DNA of 64,000 bases from the NCBI GenBank assembly GCA_964543235.1, contig CAZIXE010000007.1, positions 21,560 through 85,559 on the forward strand. The letters run 5' to 3'. Numbering within the stretch: the first letter of the stretch is position 1; each line of letters begins with the position of its first letter. Shown here one piece after another: positions 8,425 to 17,095 of the stretch. Position numbers and translations under genes: made by a program. Under the pieces are notes generated by a model. It did not search any database. It was given only the letters and a program-made list of their open reading frames with translations, and had not been told where the DNA came from. This DNA is from JANMMJ01 sp964543235. Its GTDB lineage: Bacteria > Pseudomonadota > Alphaproteobacteria > Rhizobiales > Aestuariivirgaceae.

Positions 8425-8958
8425 TCATGTCGCGTATTCAAGGGCCGCATCGCTCAGCCATTCCCAGATGCTCAGGGCAAAGGTGCGTAACACATAGAGT
8501 TCAAAACGATTCTCGCTGACACAGTGCAGCAGTACTGGCGTATGGTGAAGGCCAGTCATGGCAAACATCCGGGGCCCGAAAGCCTGCCGATGGAGGTCGA
8601 GCGGGATGCCTTTGGCGAGCACGTCCCGGGCCGGCAGACCCTCGACGAAGATGCGGGTCCGGCTGTGCGAGAGCGGCGTTATCACGACATTGCCACCGCC
8701 AGACAGCTGCAACTCATCGTGCTCGCTGCCAATGACCCAGAACTGATCCGGACCGATGCGCATGAGGGTGCGCTTGCCCTGTTCGACGGCTAGGCCAACC
8801 GAACCGGGCAGTTTGCCCAGTACTGCAGCCAGTTGCTTCTCGAAGGACCGGCCAAAACCTGCGATCTGAGTGAGGGTGAAATGCGCGGATTCGCCCATGA
8901 CCAGTTGGTTGCTGCAGAACGGCGTGGCAGTGGCGAGGGCGGATCGGCGCTCAAGCAT
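8425..8958 (-). CDS. soxG: Sarcosine oxidase gamma subunit
   Basis: Smallest-but-one subunit of heterotetrameric sarcosine oxidase, which converts sarcosine, O2 and tetrahydrofolate to glycine, H2O2 and methylene-tetrahydrofolate. ATG 8958 gives 177 residues and overlaps the soxA stop by 8 bp; an upstream in-frame start at 9000 lies inside soxA. Family features are the N-terminal LERRSAL, GFGRSFEKQLAAVLG, RIGPDQFWVIG and the C-terminal D-V-L-A-K-G-I-P-L-D-L-H followed by H-H-T-P-V-L-L-H. Last gene of soxBDAG. Confidence 0.9.
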   Translation of the reverse strand: MLERRSALATATPFCSNQLVMGESAHFTLTQIAGFGRSFEKQLAAVLGKLPGSVGLAVEQGKRTLMRIGPDQFWVIGSEHDELQLSGGGNVVITPLSHSRTRIFVEGLPARDVLAKGIPLDLHRQAFGPRMFAMTGLHHTPVLLHCVSENRFELYVLRTFALSIWEWLSDAALEYAT

Positions 8959-11908
8959 GGAGGCGCTTTCCTTCGGGGTCGATGAAATGCGGTGAAACAA
9001 TGCGGGCGCGCGCCTGTTCTTGCTTCAAGGGATAGGCGCAGATGATTTCCTCGCCTTCGTGCTTCAGACCACCCTGATAGAGACCAAGGGCAATGTACCT
9101 GTTGAGCTCGGTAGACCATGTGACCGAGGTGATGTAGCCGCGTCCGTGGCCTCTGATCGGGTCATTGGCGGCAAAGAGTATGGCGCCCCCGCGCAGCCTC
9201 TTTTCCGGTTCCAGCAGTTCGAGGCCGACAAGGCTCCAGCGCTCCGGCGCCTGCAGCTTCTCCCGGAACCGTAGTTCCCGGCCGACATACGCCTTATCCT
9301 TCGCCGCCAGCCTGCCGAGGCCGAGATCGTCCAAAGTATTGCGGTGATCAAGTTCCAGGCCGGCCACGTGACCCTTTTCAATACGCAGTGACGCCAGTGC
9401 TTCCAGCCCATAGGGCCTGATGCCGAGGGGTTTTGCAGCCGTGAGGATGTGCTCCCAAATTGCCTGTGCGTAGCCAGCGGGGACGTGAACTTCGTAAGCG
9501 AGCTCGCCGGAGAATGAAAGGCGAAGCAGACGGACCGGTACGCCGTCCAGGCTGAAGTCGCGGCACCCCATGTAGGGCAGCGCTGCATCCGTGAGCGTTT
9601 CGGTTGGAAAGGCCAGTTCCAATGCCTCGCGGGACCTGGGGCCCGATACGGCCATGCCACCCCATTCGTCAGTAACCGAGGCGACGTGGACCCTGAGGTC
9701 GGTCCATTGGGTCTGCAACAGGAATTCGAGCCAGGACATGACCTCACCGGCCTGGGCAGTCGTCGTGGTCATGTAGAACTGCGTTTCAGACAGGCGCGTG
9801 GTGGTGCCATCGTCCAGCACCACGCCATCGTCGTTCAGCATGACGCCATAGCGGGCCCTGCCCACCGGCAGCTTCAAGAAACCATTGACGTAAATGCGGT
9901 TCAGAAATTCGGCGGCATCCGGACCCTGCACATCGATCTTGCCGAGAGTCGAGACGTCAGCAATGCCAACACCCCGGCGAACCAGTTCCATTTCTTTGAC
10001 GTATGCGGCCTCGGGAGAGTCGCCGGCCCACTCGTAATACCAGGCCCGCAGCCAGAGTCCCGCTTCGATGAAAGTGGCGCCGTTCGCCTCATGCCAGTCG
10101 TGAAGAGGCGAAAGCCGGCGCGGCCGGAAATGCGTCCCAACGGTGCGGCCGGCGAGTGCCCCCATCGCAACGCCGGTATAGGGCGGGCGAAAAGTGGTCG
10201 TTCCCGCCTGCCCCACGGGCACATCCCGCAATCCAGCCATCATCGCCAGTGCATTGGTGTTAGAGGTCTTGCCCTGATCGGTTCCCATCCCCAATGTCGT
10301 ATAGCGCTTGAGGTGTTCCACCGCCTGGTAGCCTTCCTGATGAGCGATGGTGACGTCCTTGGCCGTTACGTCATTCTGAAAGTCGACAAATGCCGGGCCC
10401 TTGCCGAGCCTTGGTATCTCCCAAGCGGGAAGAATGCCATATTCGAGATCCGTGGCACCAGCAGGAGGAGCGACGGGCTTTGTCTTGCGGCGCAAGCCAC
10501 AGTAGCCGGCGGCACTCGCACCGGCAGCAGCCCCGAGTGCAACACAAGATACGAGGCCGAAGGTTCCCATGACGGCGCCAGCGCCAAAGTGACCGGCGGC
10601 AAAGCCGCCCGGGACAATGGCGGCGATCGTTTCATCATAGCGTGGCTTGACGCCGGTGTGCGATGTCAGGTGAACCGACGGAGACCAGCCTCCCGACATG
10701 CCAACGGCATCGCATTCGACAGTTGCTGCATGATTGCCTGACAACTTCGCCCGGACGACGCCTCCGCTCCCTTCGATATCGGCGACGCCGGTGGACGGAA
10801 ACACGGCAATGCCCAGGGATGCAGCGCGCGCCAGGAGATCAGCAGGTATCGTCGGCCGCAGATCGGCAACCGACACCGCCACACCCGCGCTCGCGAGATC
10901 AACAGCGGAGTCGTAGGCCGAATTGTTGTTGGTGACGATGACCGCGCGTTTCTCGGGAGCCACGGCATAGCGGTTGACATAGGTTCTGAGCGCGGAACAC
11001 AACATGATGCCCGGGCGATCATTGTTGGCGAAAACCAGTGGCCGTTCGATGGCGCCAGTGGCAAAGACAATCGTGCGAGCGCGCATCAGCACCAGCACCT
11101 GGCGTGGTTCGCCCTTGCTGGCCCGGGGTACAAGATGATCACGGCGCTCGATCAGAGGAACAAGGTTTCCGTCGTAAAGGCCGAGTGCCGTGGTGCGCGT
11201 CCTGATGCGGGTGCCACGATGTGATTCCAATTCGCCGATGATCGCCATCCGCCAGGCTTCATTGGCTTCACTGCGCTCGGCGAGCAGGCTGCCTCCCAAT
11301 TCCCGATCCTGTTCCACAAGAGCCACGCGCGCGCCACTGCGTGCGGCGGTCAGCGCAGCGGACAGGCCTGCGGGTCCGCTGCCGACGACCAGCACGTCAC
11401 AGAACTCATGGCGATGTTCGTAGCGGGCGGGATCGGGAAGCCCGGTTGCCGCGCCAAGTCCGGCGGCTTTGCGAATAATGGGCTCGTAGAACATCCAGGC
11501 GCCCCGGGTCGGGCCCATGAAGGTCTTGTAGTAGAAACCCGATTGGAACAGCGGTGCAGCCAGCGCGTTCACCGCCATGACGTCAAGGGCAAGCGACGGC
11601 CAGGCGTTCTGCGATCGTACCTTCAGGCCGTCGATCAGATCGACCATGGTGCCGGGCGTGTTGGGCTCGGTGCGCCCATCTTCGCCGAGGGTGAACAGAC
11701 CATTCGGCTCCTCTGGACCGGCTGTCATGAAGCCGCGGGGACGATGATACTTGAAACTGCGCCCCACGAGCGTGATGTTCTCGGCCAGCAGAGCCGACGC
11801 CAGGGTGTCGCCGGCGAAGCCCTTGCAGAGGTCACCGTCAAATGTGAAACTGTGCCTGACAGTCCGGTCAATCCGACCGCCAGCGGGGAGGCGCCGGAAC
11901 GCCGTCAT
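8951..11908 (-). CDS. soxA: Sarcosine oxidase alpha subunit
   Basis: 985 residues from ATG 11908, which overlaps the soxD stop as ATGA; an ATG at 11968 would extend into soxD. The N-terminal domain (DGDLCKGFAGDTLASALLA, GRSFKYHRPRG) is the ferredoxin-like fold of this subunit without Fe-S cysteines; then comes a dinucleotide site VVGSGPAGLSAA near residue 160 that binds NAD+, a second GxG segment, and a C-terminal GcvT-like folate-binding half (GIADVSTLGKIDVQGPDA, SFSGELAYEVHVP, LRIEKGH). It binds folate and receives the methylene group. Ends FIDPEGKRLHA. Confidence 0.96.
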   Translation of the reverse strand: MTAFRRLPAGGRIDRTVRHSFTFDGDLCKGFAGDTLASALLAENITLVGRSFKYHRPRGFMTAGPEEPNGLFTLGEDGRTEPNTPGTMVDLIDGLKVRSQNAWPSLALDVMAVNALAAPLFQSGFYYKTFMGPTRGAWMFYEPIIRKAAGLGAATGLPDPARYEHRHEFCDVLVVGSGPAGLSAALTAARSGARVALVEQDRELGGSLLAERSEANEAWRMAIIGELESHRGTRIRTRTTALGLYDGNLVPLIERRDHLVPRASKGEPRQVLVLMRARTIVFATGAIERPLVFANNDRPGIMLCSALRTYVNRYAVAPEKRAVIVTNNNSAYDSAVDLASAGVAVSVADLRPTIPADLLARAASLGIAVFPSTGVADIEGSGGVVRAKLSGNHAATVECDAVGMSGGWSPSVHLTSHTGVKPRYDETIAAIVPGGFAAGHFGAGAVMGTFGLVSCVALGAAAGASAAGYCGLRRKTKPVAPPAGATDLEYGILPAWEIPRLGKGPAFVDFQNDVTAKDVTIAHQEGYQAVEHLKRYTTLGMGTDQGKTSNTNALAMMAGLRDVPVGQAGTTTFRPPYTGVAMGALAGRTVGTHFRPRRLSPLHDWHEANGATFIEAGLWLRAWYYEWAGDSPEAAYVKEMELVRRGVGIADVSTLGKIDVQGPDAAEFLNRIYVNGFLKLPVGRARYGVMLNDDGVVLDDGTTTRLSETQFYMTTTTAQAGEVMSWLEFLLQTQWTDLRVHVASVTDEWGGMAVSGPRSREALELAFPTETLTDAALPYMGCRDFSLDGVPVRLLRLSFSGELAYEVHVPAGYAQAIWEHILTAAKPLGIRPYGLEALASLRIEKGHVAGLELDHRNTLDDLGLGRLAAKDKAYVGRELRFREKLQAPERWSLVGLELLEPEKRLRGGAILFAANDPIRGHGRGYITSVTWSTELNRYIALGLYQGGLKHEGEEIICAYPLKQEQARARIVSPHFIDPEGKRLHA

Positions 11909-12147
11909 GACTCCTCGCCGATGATGTTGGTTGCGGTGTTGCGTTTCAGCGTAAACCAGCGGCGGCAACCCAGGACATGCTGCCAGTACTCGGTGTGGGG
12001 GCCTTTGGGGTTGTCGAAAAGAAAGTAGAAGTCATGCCAGGTGCGCAAGTCCCCGGTTCCATGGGGAGGGCGCTGCTTGCCGGCGTCACCGCCATAGCGG
12101 AACTCGCTGAGATCACGTTCGCCACAATGGGGACAGGGTATGATCAT
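11905..12147 (-). CDS. soxD: Sarcosine oxidase delta subunit
   Basis: 80 residues, the usual size. The zinc-binding CPHCGERD motif (Cys5, Cys8) opens the protein and Cys61 in VLGCRRWF plus His near 56-58 are likely further ligands. Signature W-H-D-F-Y-F-L-F-D-N-P-K-G-P-H-T-E-Y-W-Q is intact. Joined to soxB upstream and soxA downstream by 4-bp ATGA overlaps, so the three are translationally coupled. Confidence 0.96.
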   Translation of the reverse strand: MIIPCPHCGERDLSEFRYGGDAGKQRPPHGTGDLRTWHDFYFLFDNPKGPHTEYWQHVLGCRRWFTLKRNTATNIIGEES

Positions 12148-13406
12148 TGTTTGTAGGTCCAGTTGCCGATCCCATAATCATCGAGCTCGCCCCCCTTCTC
12201 GAAGCGGTCCAGCGCGTAGCACTGGTTGAGTTCATGCTCGCGATCGTTGGCAATGGTGTGGGCAAAGGTCCAGCCCGACGCAGGGGTCGCCTTGAAGCCC
12301 TGATAGCACCAGCCCCCGTTGAGATAGAAATTGGCGATTGGCGTCCGGCAGATAAAAGGACTGCCATCGGGGGTCATGTCCTGGATGCCGCCCCAATGCC
12401 GCAGCAGGCGCAGCCTCGACATAAAGGGCAACAACGATACGGCGCACTCCGCTACGGTCTGTACCTTGGTGAACTGCCCCCGCTGGGTATACGTGTTGAA
12501 GCCGTCGATGTGACCGCCGAATACCAGCCCGCCCTTGTCGGACTGCGAAAGGTAGAAGAGTTCGGCTCCCCAGGAAATCACATGGTGCACAATGGGTTTG
12601 ATGGGCTCGGTCACAAAAGCCTGAAGGATGTGGCTTTCGACTGGCAGGCGAAGGCCGGCCATGCGCGCGACATGGGAGGAATGACCAGCAACGGCAACGC
12701 CCACTTTGCCGGCATGGATTGTGCCGCGCGACGTCTCGACGCCCGTCACCCGCCCATGCTCAATGACAAATCCCGTTACTTCGCAGTTCTCGATGATATC
12801 GACGCCGGCCATGTCAGCGGCCCGCGCATAGCCCCAGGCGACCGCATCGTGGCGGACCGTGCCAGCGCGTCGCTGCAGAATGCCGCCCCATATCGGGAAA
12901 CGCGCTTCCCTGGAATAATCAAGATACGGGAGGAGCTTCATCACCTCGCCACGGTCGAGCAGCTCAGCGTCGATGCCGTTAAGCCGCATGATGTTGCCGC
13001 GCCGGGCGAAGGTATCGAGCTGACTGGGGCTGACGGCGAGGACGATCTGACCGCGTTGCGAGACCATGCAATTGAAATTCAGCTCGTGCGAGATGCTTTC
13101 CCACAGCTTAAGTGAAAACTCAAAGAACTGGGTATTGCCGTCGATAACGTAGTTGGACCGGATCAAGGTTGTATTGCGGCCGACATTGCCGGAGCCAATG
13201 TAGCTTCTTTCGAGAACCGCGACTTTCCTGATGCCGTGATTCCTCGCAAGATAGTAGGCCGTAGCCAGGCCATGACCGCCACCCCCGACGATGACGACAT
13301 CATAGGCCGGCTTCGGGTCGGGGGCGCGCCAGGCGCGCGGCCAGGGCAGATCGGGCGACAGGGCATGGCGGGCGACAGCCAGGGCGGAATAGCGGCGGGA
13401 CGGCAA
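12144..13406 (-). CDS. soxB: Sarcosine oxidase beta subunit
   Basis: 420 residues. This subunit holds noncovalent FAD and covalent FMN and oxidises sarcosine. The dinucleotide motif VVIVGGGGHGLATAYYLAR is at about 36-56; SHVARMAG and the C-terminal TPDGSPFI, NGGWCYQGFKATP match the family. The best-placed start is an unusual TTG at 13406 with GAGG about seven bases upstream; it gives the normal N-terminus RRYSALAVARHAL. First gene of soxBDAG. The operon lacks the glyA, purU or folD genes often found beside it. Confidence 0.95.
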   Translation of the reverse strand: MPSRRYSALAVARHALSPDLPWPRAWRAPDPKPAYDVVIVGGGGHGLATAYYLARNHGIRKVAVLERSYIGSGNVGRNTTLIRSNYVIDGNTQFFEFSLKLWESISHELNFNCMVSQRGQIVLAVSPSQLDTFARRGNIMRLNGIDAELLDRGEVMKLLPYLDYSREARFPIWGGILQRRAGTVRHDAVAWGYARAADMAGVDIIENCEVTGFVIEHGRVTGVETSRGTIHAGKVGVAVAGHSSHVARMAGLRLPVESHILQAFVTEPIKPIVHHVISWGAELFYLSQSDKGGLVFGGHIDGFNTYTQRGQFTKVQTVAECAVSLLPFMSRLRLLRHWGGIQDMTPDGSPFICRTPIANFYLNGGWCYQGFKATPASGWTFAHTIANDREHELNQCYALDRFEKGGELDDYGIGNWTYKQ

Positions 13407-13509
13407 TGAAGGCCTCGGATCGGAAGGTGGATCATCATAGGAGCAGGCCAGACGAGCGAGTCAAGGCCATTGCTGGACAGCCACGCCTCGACATGGCACG
13501 AGCGGTGCC

Positions 13510-14664
13510 ATGACCCCAACAATAGCCCATCTCGAGCGACTTGCGGCTTTTCCCAGCATCAGCCGCGACAGCAATCTCGATCTCATCGCGTTCATTGCCG
13601 AAACACTCAAGAAACTTGGCATTGAGTCCTGGCTCGTACATAGCGAGGATGGACGAAAGGCCAATCTTTGGGCCACCGTCGGGCCGGAGGATCGGCCGGG
13701 AATTGTGCTTTCCGGTCATACCGATGTCGTGCCCGTTGATGGCCAGGCCTGGTCGTCGGATCCCTTCGTGCTCACACGGCGCGACGGCAATCTCTATGCT
13801 CGCGGCAGCGCCGACATGAAGGGGTTCATTGCCGCATGCCTGGCCATGGCCCCAGCGGCCGTGCAGCGGCGGCTCACCGCGCCGATTCACTTTGCCTTTT
13901 CATATGATGAGGAAATTGGCTGCATCGGAGTCCGGCGCCTGCTTGACCTGCTGAAAGATCGCCCGGTCAAGCCGCGGCTGTGCATCGTCGGAGAGCCGAC
14001 GCTCATGCAGGTGGTGACCGCTCACAAGGGCAAGCTTGGCTATCGGGTCACCGCGCATGGCCTTGAGGCACATTCGAGCCTGGCGCCCATCGGTGTCAAT
14101 GCCATCTACATGGCCGCCGACCTCATAGCGGAGATCAGAGCGATACAGAGTGAAATCGCCACACACGGGCCGCGTGACGGGGACTACGACGTCGCCTATA
14201 CGACATTGCATGTCGGCAAGATCGCGGGCGGCGAGGTCATGAACATCGTCCCCAATCATTGCAGTTTCGATTTCGAGATCCGCTACCTGCCACAGGACGA
14301 CGAAAGCGCCATCGCAGCGAAAATCAGAAGCGCGGCCGAACGCGTGGCCGCGTCATTCCGGCACGTGCATGCCGGCGCCCGATTCGAGTTCCAGCCGCTG
14401 CAGAGCTATCCGGCGCTTGATACGCCGGTTGACTCCGAGGCCGTGCACTTCGTGCGCGCGCTGACCGGAGGCAATTCAACCGGCAAGATCACTTTCGGCA
14501 CCGAGGGTGGGCTGTTCCAGCAAGCGCTGGGCATTCCAGCGGTGATTTGTGGCCCTGGCAGCATCGCCGTTGCACACAAGCCGGATGAGTATGTGAGCGC
14601 AGAACAACTCAGCCAGTGTGACGCCATGCTGGCGCGGTTGCTTGACAGGCTCGCTGCGCCATAG
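13510..14664 (+). CDS. argE: Acetylornithine deacetylase (ArgE, M20 family)
   Basis: 384 residues. Hydrolyses N2-acetyl-L-ornithine to ornithine in arginine synthesis, or a similar N-acyl amino acid. Motifs are SGHTDVVPVDGQ (metal His near residue 74), GSADMKGF (Asp), DEEIGCIG (catalytic Glu), GEPTLMQVVTAHKG and the C-terminal GTEGGLFQ with CGPGSIAVAHKPDEYV. The VVTAHKG and AHKPDE segments favour ArgE over DapE. Placed divergently from soxB; a role on a methylated or acylated amino acid rather than arginine is possible from the neighbourhood. Confidence 0.85.
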   Translation: MTPTIAHLERLAAFPSISRDSNLDLIAFIAETLKKLGIESWLVHSEDGRKANLWATVGPEDRPGIVLSGHTDVVPVDGQAWSSDPFVLTRRDGNLYARGSADMKGFIAACLAMAPAAVQRRLTAPIHFAFSYDEEIGCIGVRRLLDLLKDRPVKPRLCIVGEPTLMQVVTAHKGKLGYRVTAHGLEAHSSLAPIGVNAIYMAADLIAEIRAIQSEIATHGPRDGDYDVAYTTLHVGKIAGGEVMNIVPNHCSFDFEIRYLPQDDESAIAAKIRSAAERVAASFRHVHAGARFEFQPLQSYPALDTPVDSEAVHFVRALTGGNSTGKITFGTEGGLFQQALGIPAVICGPGSIAVAHKPDEYVSAEQLSQCDAMLARLLDRLAAP

Positions 14665-14689
14665 CGAAAGGCCCTCGCGTGCAATGCCT

Positions 14690-15367
14690 TCAGGGATCGC
14701 CGGGGACACCATAGCTTGGCGCTCTGGTCGGATCGATCGCGCGCTGGAGATAGGCCGCCATCTGCGGCCGGTAATCCTCCCAGAGGCGGCGGAGGACACG
14801 AACAGGGTTGTCATCAGCCCAGTCGACACGAAGGCTCACCAGCGGAAAGCTGTGTTCGTGATAGACGATGAGAGCGGCGGAGTGCACGGGCCCCTCTTCG
14901 CCTCCGGCCGACTGTCCCGCCTCCAGCGCGCGCAGGAGGCGTTCGGCCAGATGCTGCCCGGCATGGGCTGCAAAGGCGTCGGTCATTGCCCTGGGCACTT
15001 CGGCGGTTTGCAGGAGGTTGCCGGCCGCGACGCAATGTTTCGCCTCCGAAACGGCATGACTGCCCAGTATCCTGCTGCCAGACCATGAGGCACTGTTGCC
15101 ATGCCGATCGACGGCGGTAAGTTGCCGGTATTCAATGAATTTCTGGGTTCGCACGACCTTGTCGATGGCCTCGCGGGCGGACAGACCGGCAGCGAGACAG
15201 TCAAGGATCAGAGGGCCCAGATTCGGATCCGTAACGTTCTGTGTCGCGACAGCGCCGACGCCGGCACGCACGTGCGGGCATCGGGCGCCCACGGCGATTG
15301 AAGAGGTGGTAATGGCAACTCCGAAAGCGCCCGTCGCCGCGCAATGACCGGCAATCGAGAACGTCAT
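14690..15367 (-). CDS. DUF1028 family (Ntn-hydrolase-like) protein
   Basis: 225 residues beginning TFSIAGHCAATGAFGVAITTSSIAVGARCPHVRAGVGAVATQN, the DUF1028 hallmark, with Q-N-V-T-D-P-N-L-G and a GN-S-A-S-W-S-G segment. The fold is related to Ntn-hydrolases such as the proteasome, hence likely amide or imine hydrolysis, but function is unproven. It overlaps the upstream Rieske gene by ATGA and is the last gene of the six-gene hpaC-like to DUF1028 operon, so it probably acts late in that pathway. Confidence 0.85.
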   Translation of the reverse strand: MTFSIAGHCAATGAFGVAITTSSIAVGARCPHVRAGVGAVATQNVTDPNLGPLILDCLAAGLSAREAIDKVVRTQKFIEYRQLTAVDRHGNSASWSGSRILGSHAVSEAKHCVAAGNLLQTAEVPRAMTDAFAAHAGQHLAERLLRALEAGQSAGGEEGPVHSAALIVYHEHSFPLVSLRVDWADDNPVRVLRRLWEDYRPQMAAYLQRAIDPTRAPSYGVPGDP

Positions 15368-16545
15368 TCGGCGGCAACCCGTACGGTTCCGGTTTCGGGT
15401 TCGCCAAGCTTGCGGTCGAGATAGCGAGCAAAATCGTGAATCTCGCGCTCGAGCCAGCTGAATGGTCCGGGGCGCGCCAGCGGCGATGACGAGCCGCGGT
15501 GAATGCCTTCGACCACGAACTTGTCCTCGGCGTTGACCTTGTCAAAAAACGTCAGGGTCGCATCAAGCCATTCCTGGCGGCCGTCGCCCAGGCCCTCAAG
15601 AACCTCGGGTGCGACAGCAAGGCCGAAGCGCACGAGTACGTGGTCGACGCCGTCCGGTCGCAGGGTGAGGTACCACATGTGATCCGGTGCCAGCACATAC
15701 ATATGTGCCGGGAAAACAGTGGGCATGATGGTGGTGTAGCGCCAGACGCCCTCCAGATGCCGGTTGTCGGGATGGGCCCGGCCATACCGGGCAGTCTCGT
15801 CCTTCTCAAAGGTCTGATAGGTGAAGGCTTCGTAGACCTTCAGCGGAAACCTGGTGGAATCCACCGGCATCCAGGCGCCCACCGTCTCGCGGTGCGCCAC
15901 CGGCAGGTGGTAGCCCTCCATGAAGTTCTCGGTCAGGAGTTTCCAGTTGGTGTTCCAGCGATGGTCCTGCAGGGCGACGGAAACATACTTGTCCAGCCGA
16001 TAGCGGCCAACATCGGGCTCAAGTTCCCGCAGCAGATCGGCAACTGCCGGCGCATCGGGATTGAGCGTTACATAGATCCAGCCCTGCCACACTTCGGTGC
16101 GAATCTCCGGAAGCCGGTAGCCCTTCTTGTCGAACTCGGGATCGCGTCCAGCCATGTAGCCGGCGCCAATGACCCGTCCATCGATGTCGTAGGTCCAGCC
16201 GTGATAGGGGCAGGTGATGCGGTGGCAATTGCCTCGCTCCTGCAGCAAAGTCATCATGCGGTGCAGGCAGACATTGGCAAAGGAACGTATGGTGCCATCC
16301 CTGCCACGGATCACGTATATGGGCTGGTTGGCAATGGTGTAGGTGATGTAGTCACCGGGCTTCGGGATATCGGCGGCGAGGCCTGGACAATGCCAGTCAG
16401 ACTTGAAGATGCGTTCGGTTTCCAGGGCAGCTATCTCGCGGTCGGAATAGATCGCCGGGGGAACGGTGAATGCCTCTTCGAGGCTCGACACCGCGACCTG
16501 GTGCAGGCCACGGAGGATTTTCCGGGCATGGGCCGAAAGTGGCAT
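15364..16545 (-). CDS. Rieske-type aromatic-ring-hydroxylating/demethylating oxygenase, alpha subunit
   Basis: 393 residues. The [2Fe-2S] Rieske ligands are Cys93-x-His95 and Cys112-x-x-His115 (CLH...CPYHGW). The mononuclear iron site is ENFMEGYHLPVAH with His213 and His218. No beta subunit or ferredoxin reductase gene adjoins. Single-subunit enzymes of this type include betaine, stachydrine and carnitine monooxygenases as well as aromatic dioxygenases. With sarcosine oxidase nearby an N-demethylating or ring-opening role is reasonable but not shown. Ten bases after RidA; 4-bp overlap with DUF1028. Confidence 0.9.
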   Translation of the reverse strand: MPLSAHARKILRGLHQVAVSSLEEAFTVPPAIYSDREIAALETERIFKSDWHCPGLAADIPKPGDYITYTIANQPIYVIRGRDGTIRSFANVCLHRMMTLLQERGNCHRITCPYHGWTYDIDGRVIGAGYMAGRDPEFDKKGYRLPEIRTEVWQGWIYVTLNPDAPAVADLLRELEPDVGRYRLDKYVSVALQDHRWNTNWKLLTENFMEGYHLPVAHRETVGAWMPVDSTRFPLKVYEAFTYQTFEKDETARYGRAHPDNRHLEGVWRYTTIMPTVFPAHMYVLAPDHMWYLTLRPDGVDHVLVRFGLAVAPEVLEGLGDGRQEWLDATLTFFDKVNAEDKFVVEGIHRGSSSPLARPGPFSWLEREIHDFARYLDRKLGEPETGTVRVAAE

Positions 16546-16555
16546 GGACTCCTCC

Positions 16556-16972
16556 CTAGTCAGGAATGACGGCGGTCACCTCAATTTCGACAATCCACTC
16601 GGGCCTGGCAAGAGCGGTGATCACCAGGCCGGTAGAGCAGGGAAATACACCCTTCAGCCACCTGCCCATTTCGCGATAGACCGCCTCGCGAAAGCGTATG
16701 TCGGTCAGATACACGACAATCCGGCAGATGTGGTCAAGCTGGCCTCCCGCCTCTTCCATCAACAGCTTGATGTTTTCCATAGTCTTGCGCGTCTGTAGCG
16801 TGGCATCGCCAACATGAAGCGACTCGCGGCTGTCGAGGTCCTGGCTTACCTGTCCTCTGACAAACACCATGGTCCCCCTTGCCACAACGGCCTGGCAGAG
16901 ATCGTTGTCCAGCTTTTGCTCAGGATAGGTATCTCTGGTATTGAAGGGCCGGATTCGGCGATGGGCTGTCAT
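16556..16972 (-). CDS. RidA-family (YjgF/YER057c/UK114) protein
   Basis: 138 residues from ATG 16972 with AGGAG seven bases upstream. Typical segments are VARGTMVFVRGQVSQDLD, TRKTMENIKLLMEEAGGQLDHICRIVVYLTD and the C-terminal LARPEWIVEIEVTAVIPD. The Arg that salt-bridges the enamine/imine carboxylate in RidA is replaced or shifted: the usual C-R-V-x-V motif reads PEWIVEIEV, so it may belong to a diverged Rid subgroup tied to catabolic operons. Expected role: hydrolysis of a reactive enamine or imine product of the oxygenases beside it. Confidence 0.85.
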   Translation of the reverse strand: MTAHRRIRPFNTRDTYPEQKLDNDLCQAVVARGTMVFVRGQVSQDLDSRESLHVGDATLQTRKTMENIKLLMEEAGGQLDHICRIVVYLTDIRFREAVYREMGRWLKGVFPCSTGLVITALARPEWIVEIEVTAVIPD

Positions 16973-17095
16973 GTCGGTTCTCCTGAATGTTCGGCCAACG
17001 GATGCAAAGCGCCAGAGCGACCGCGTCGCCATCGAATTGCCCAGCGCTGATGCACGGCCGATGACGGATGTGTGCCGTTCGGTCCGTCATCACCA

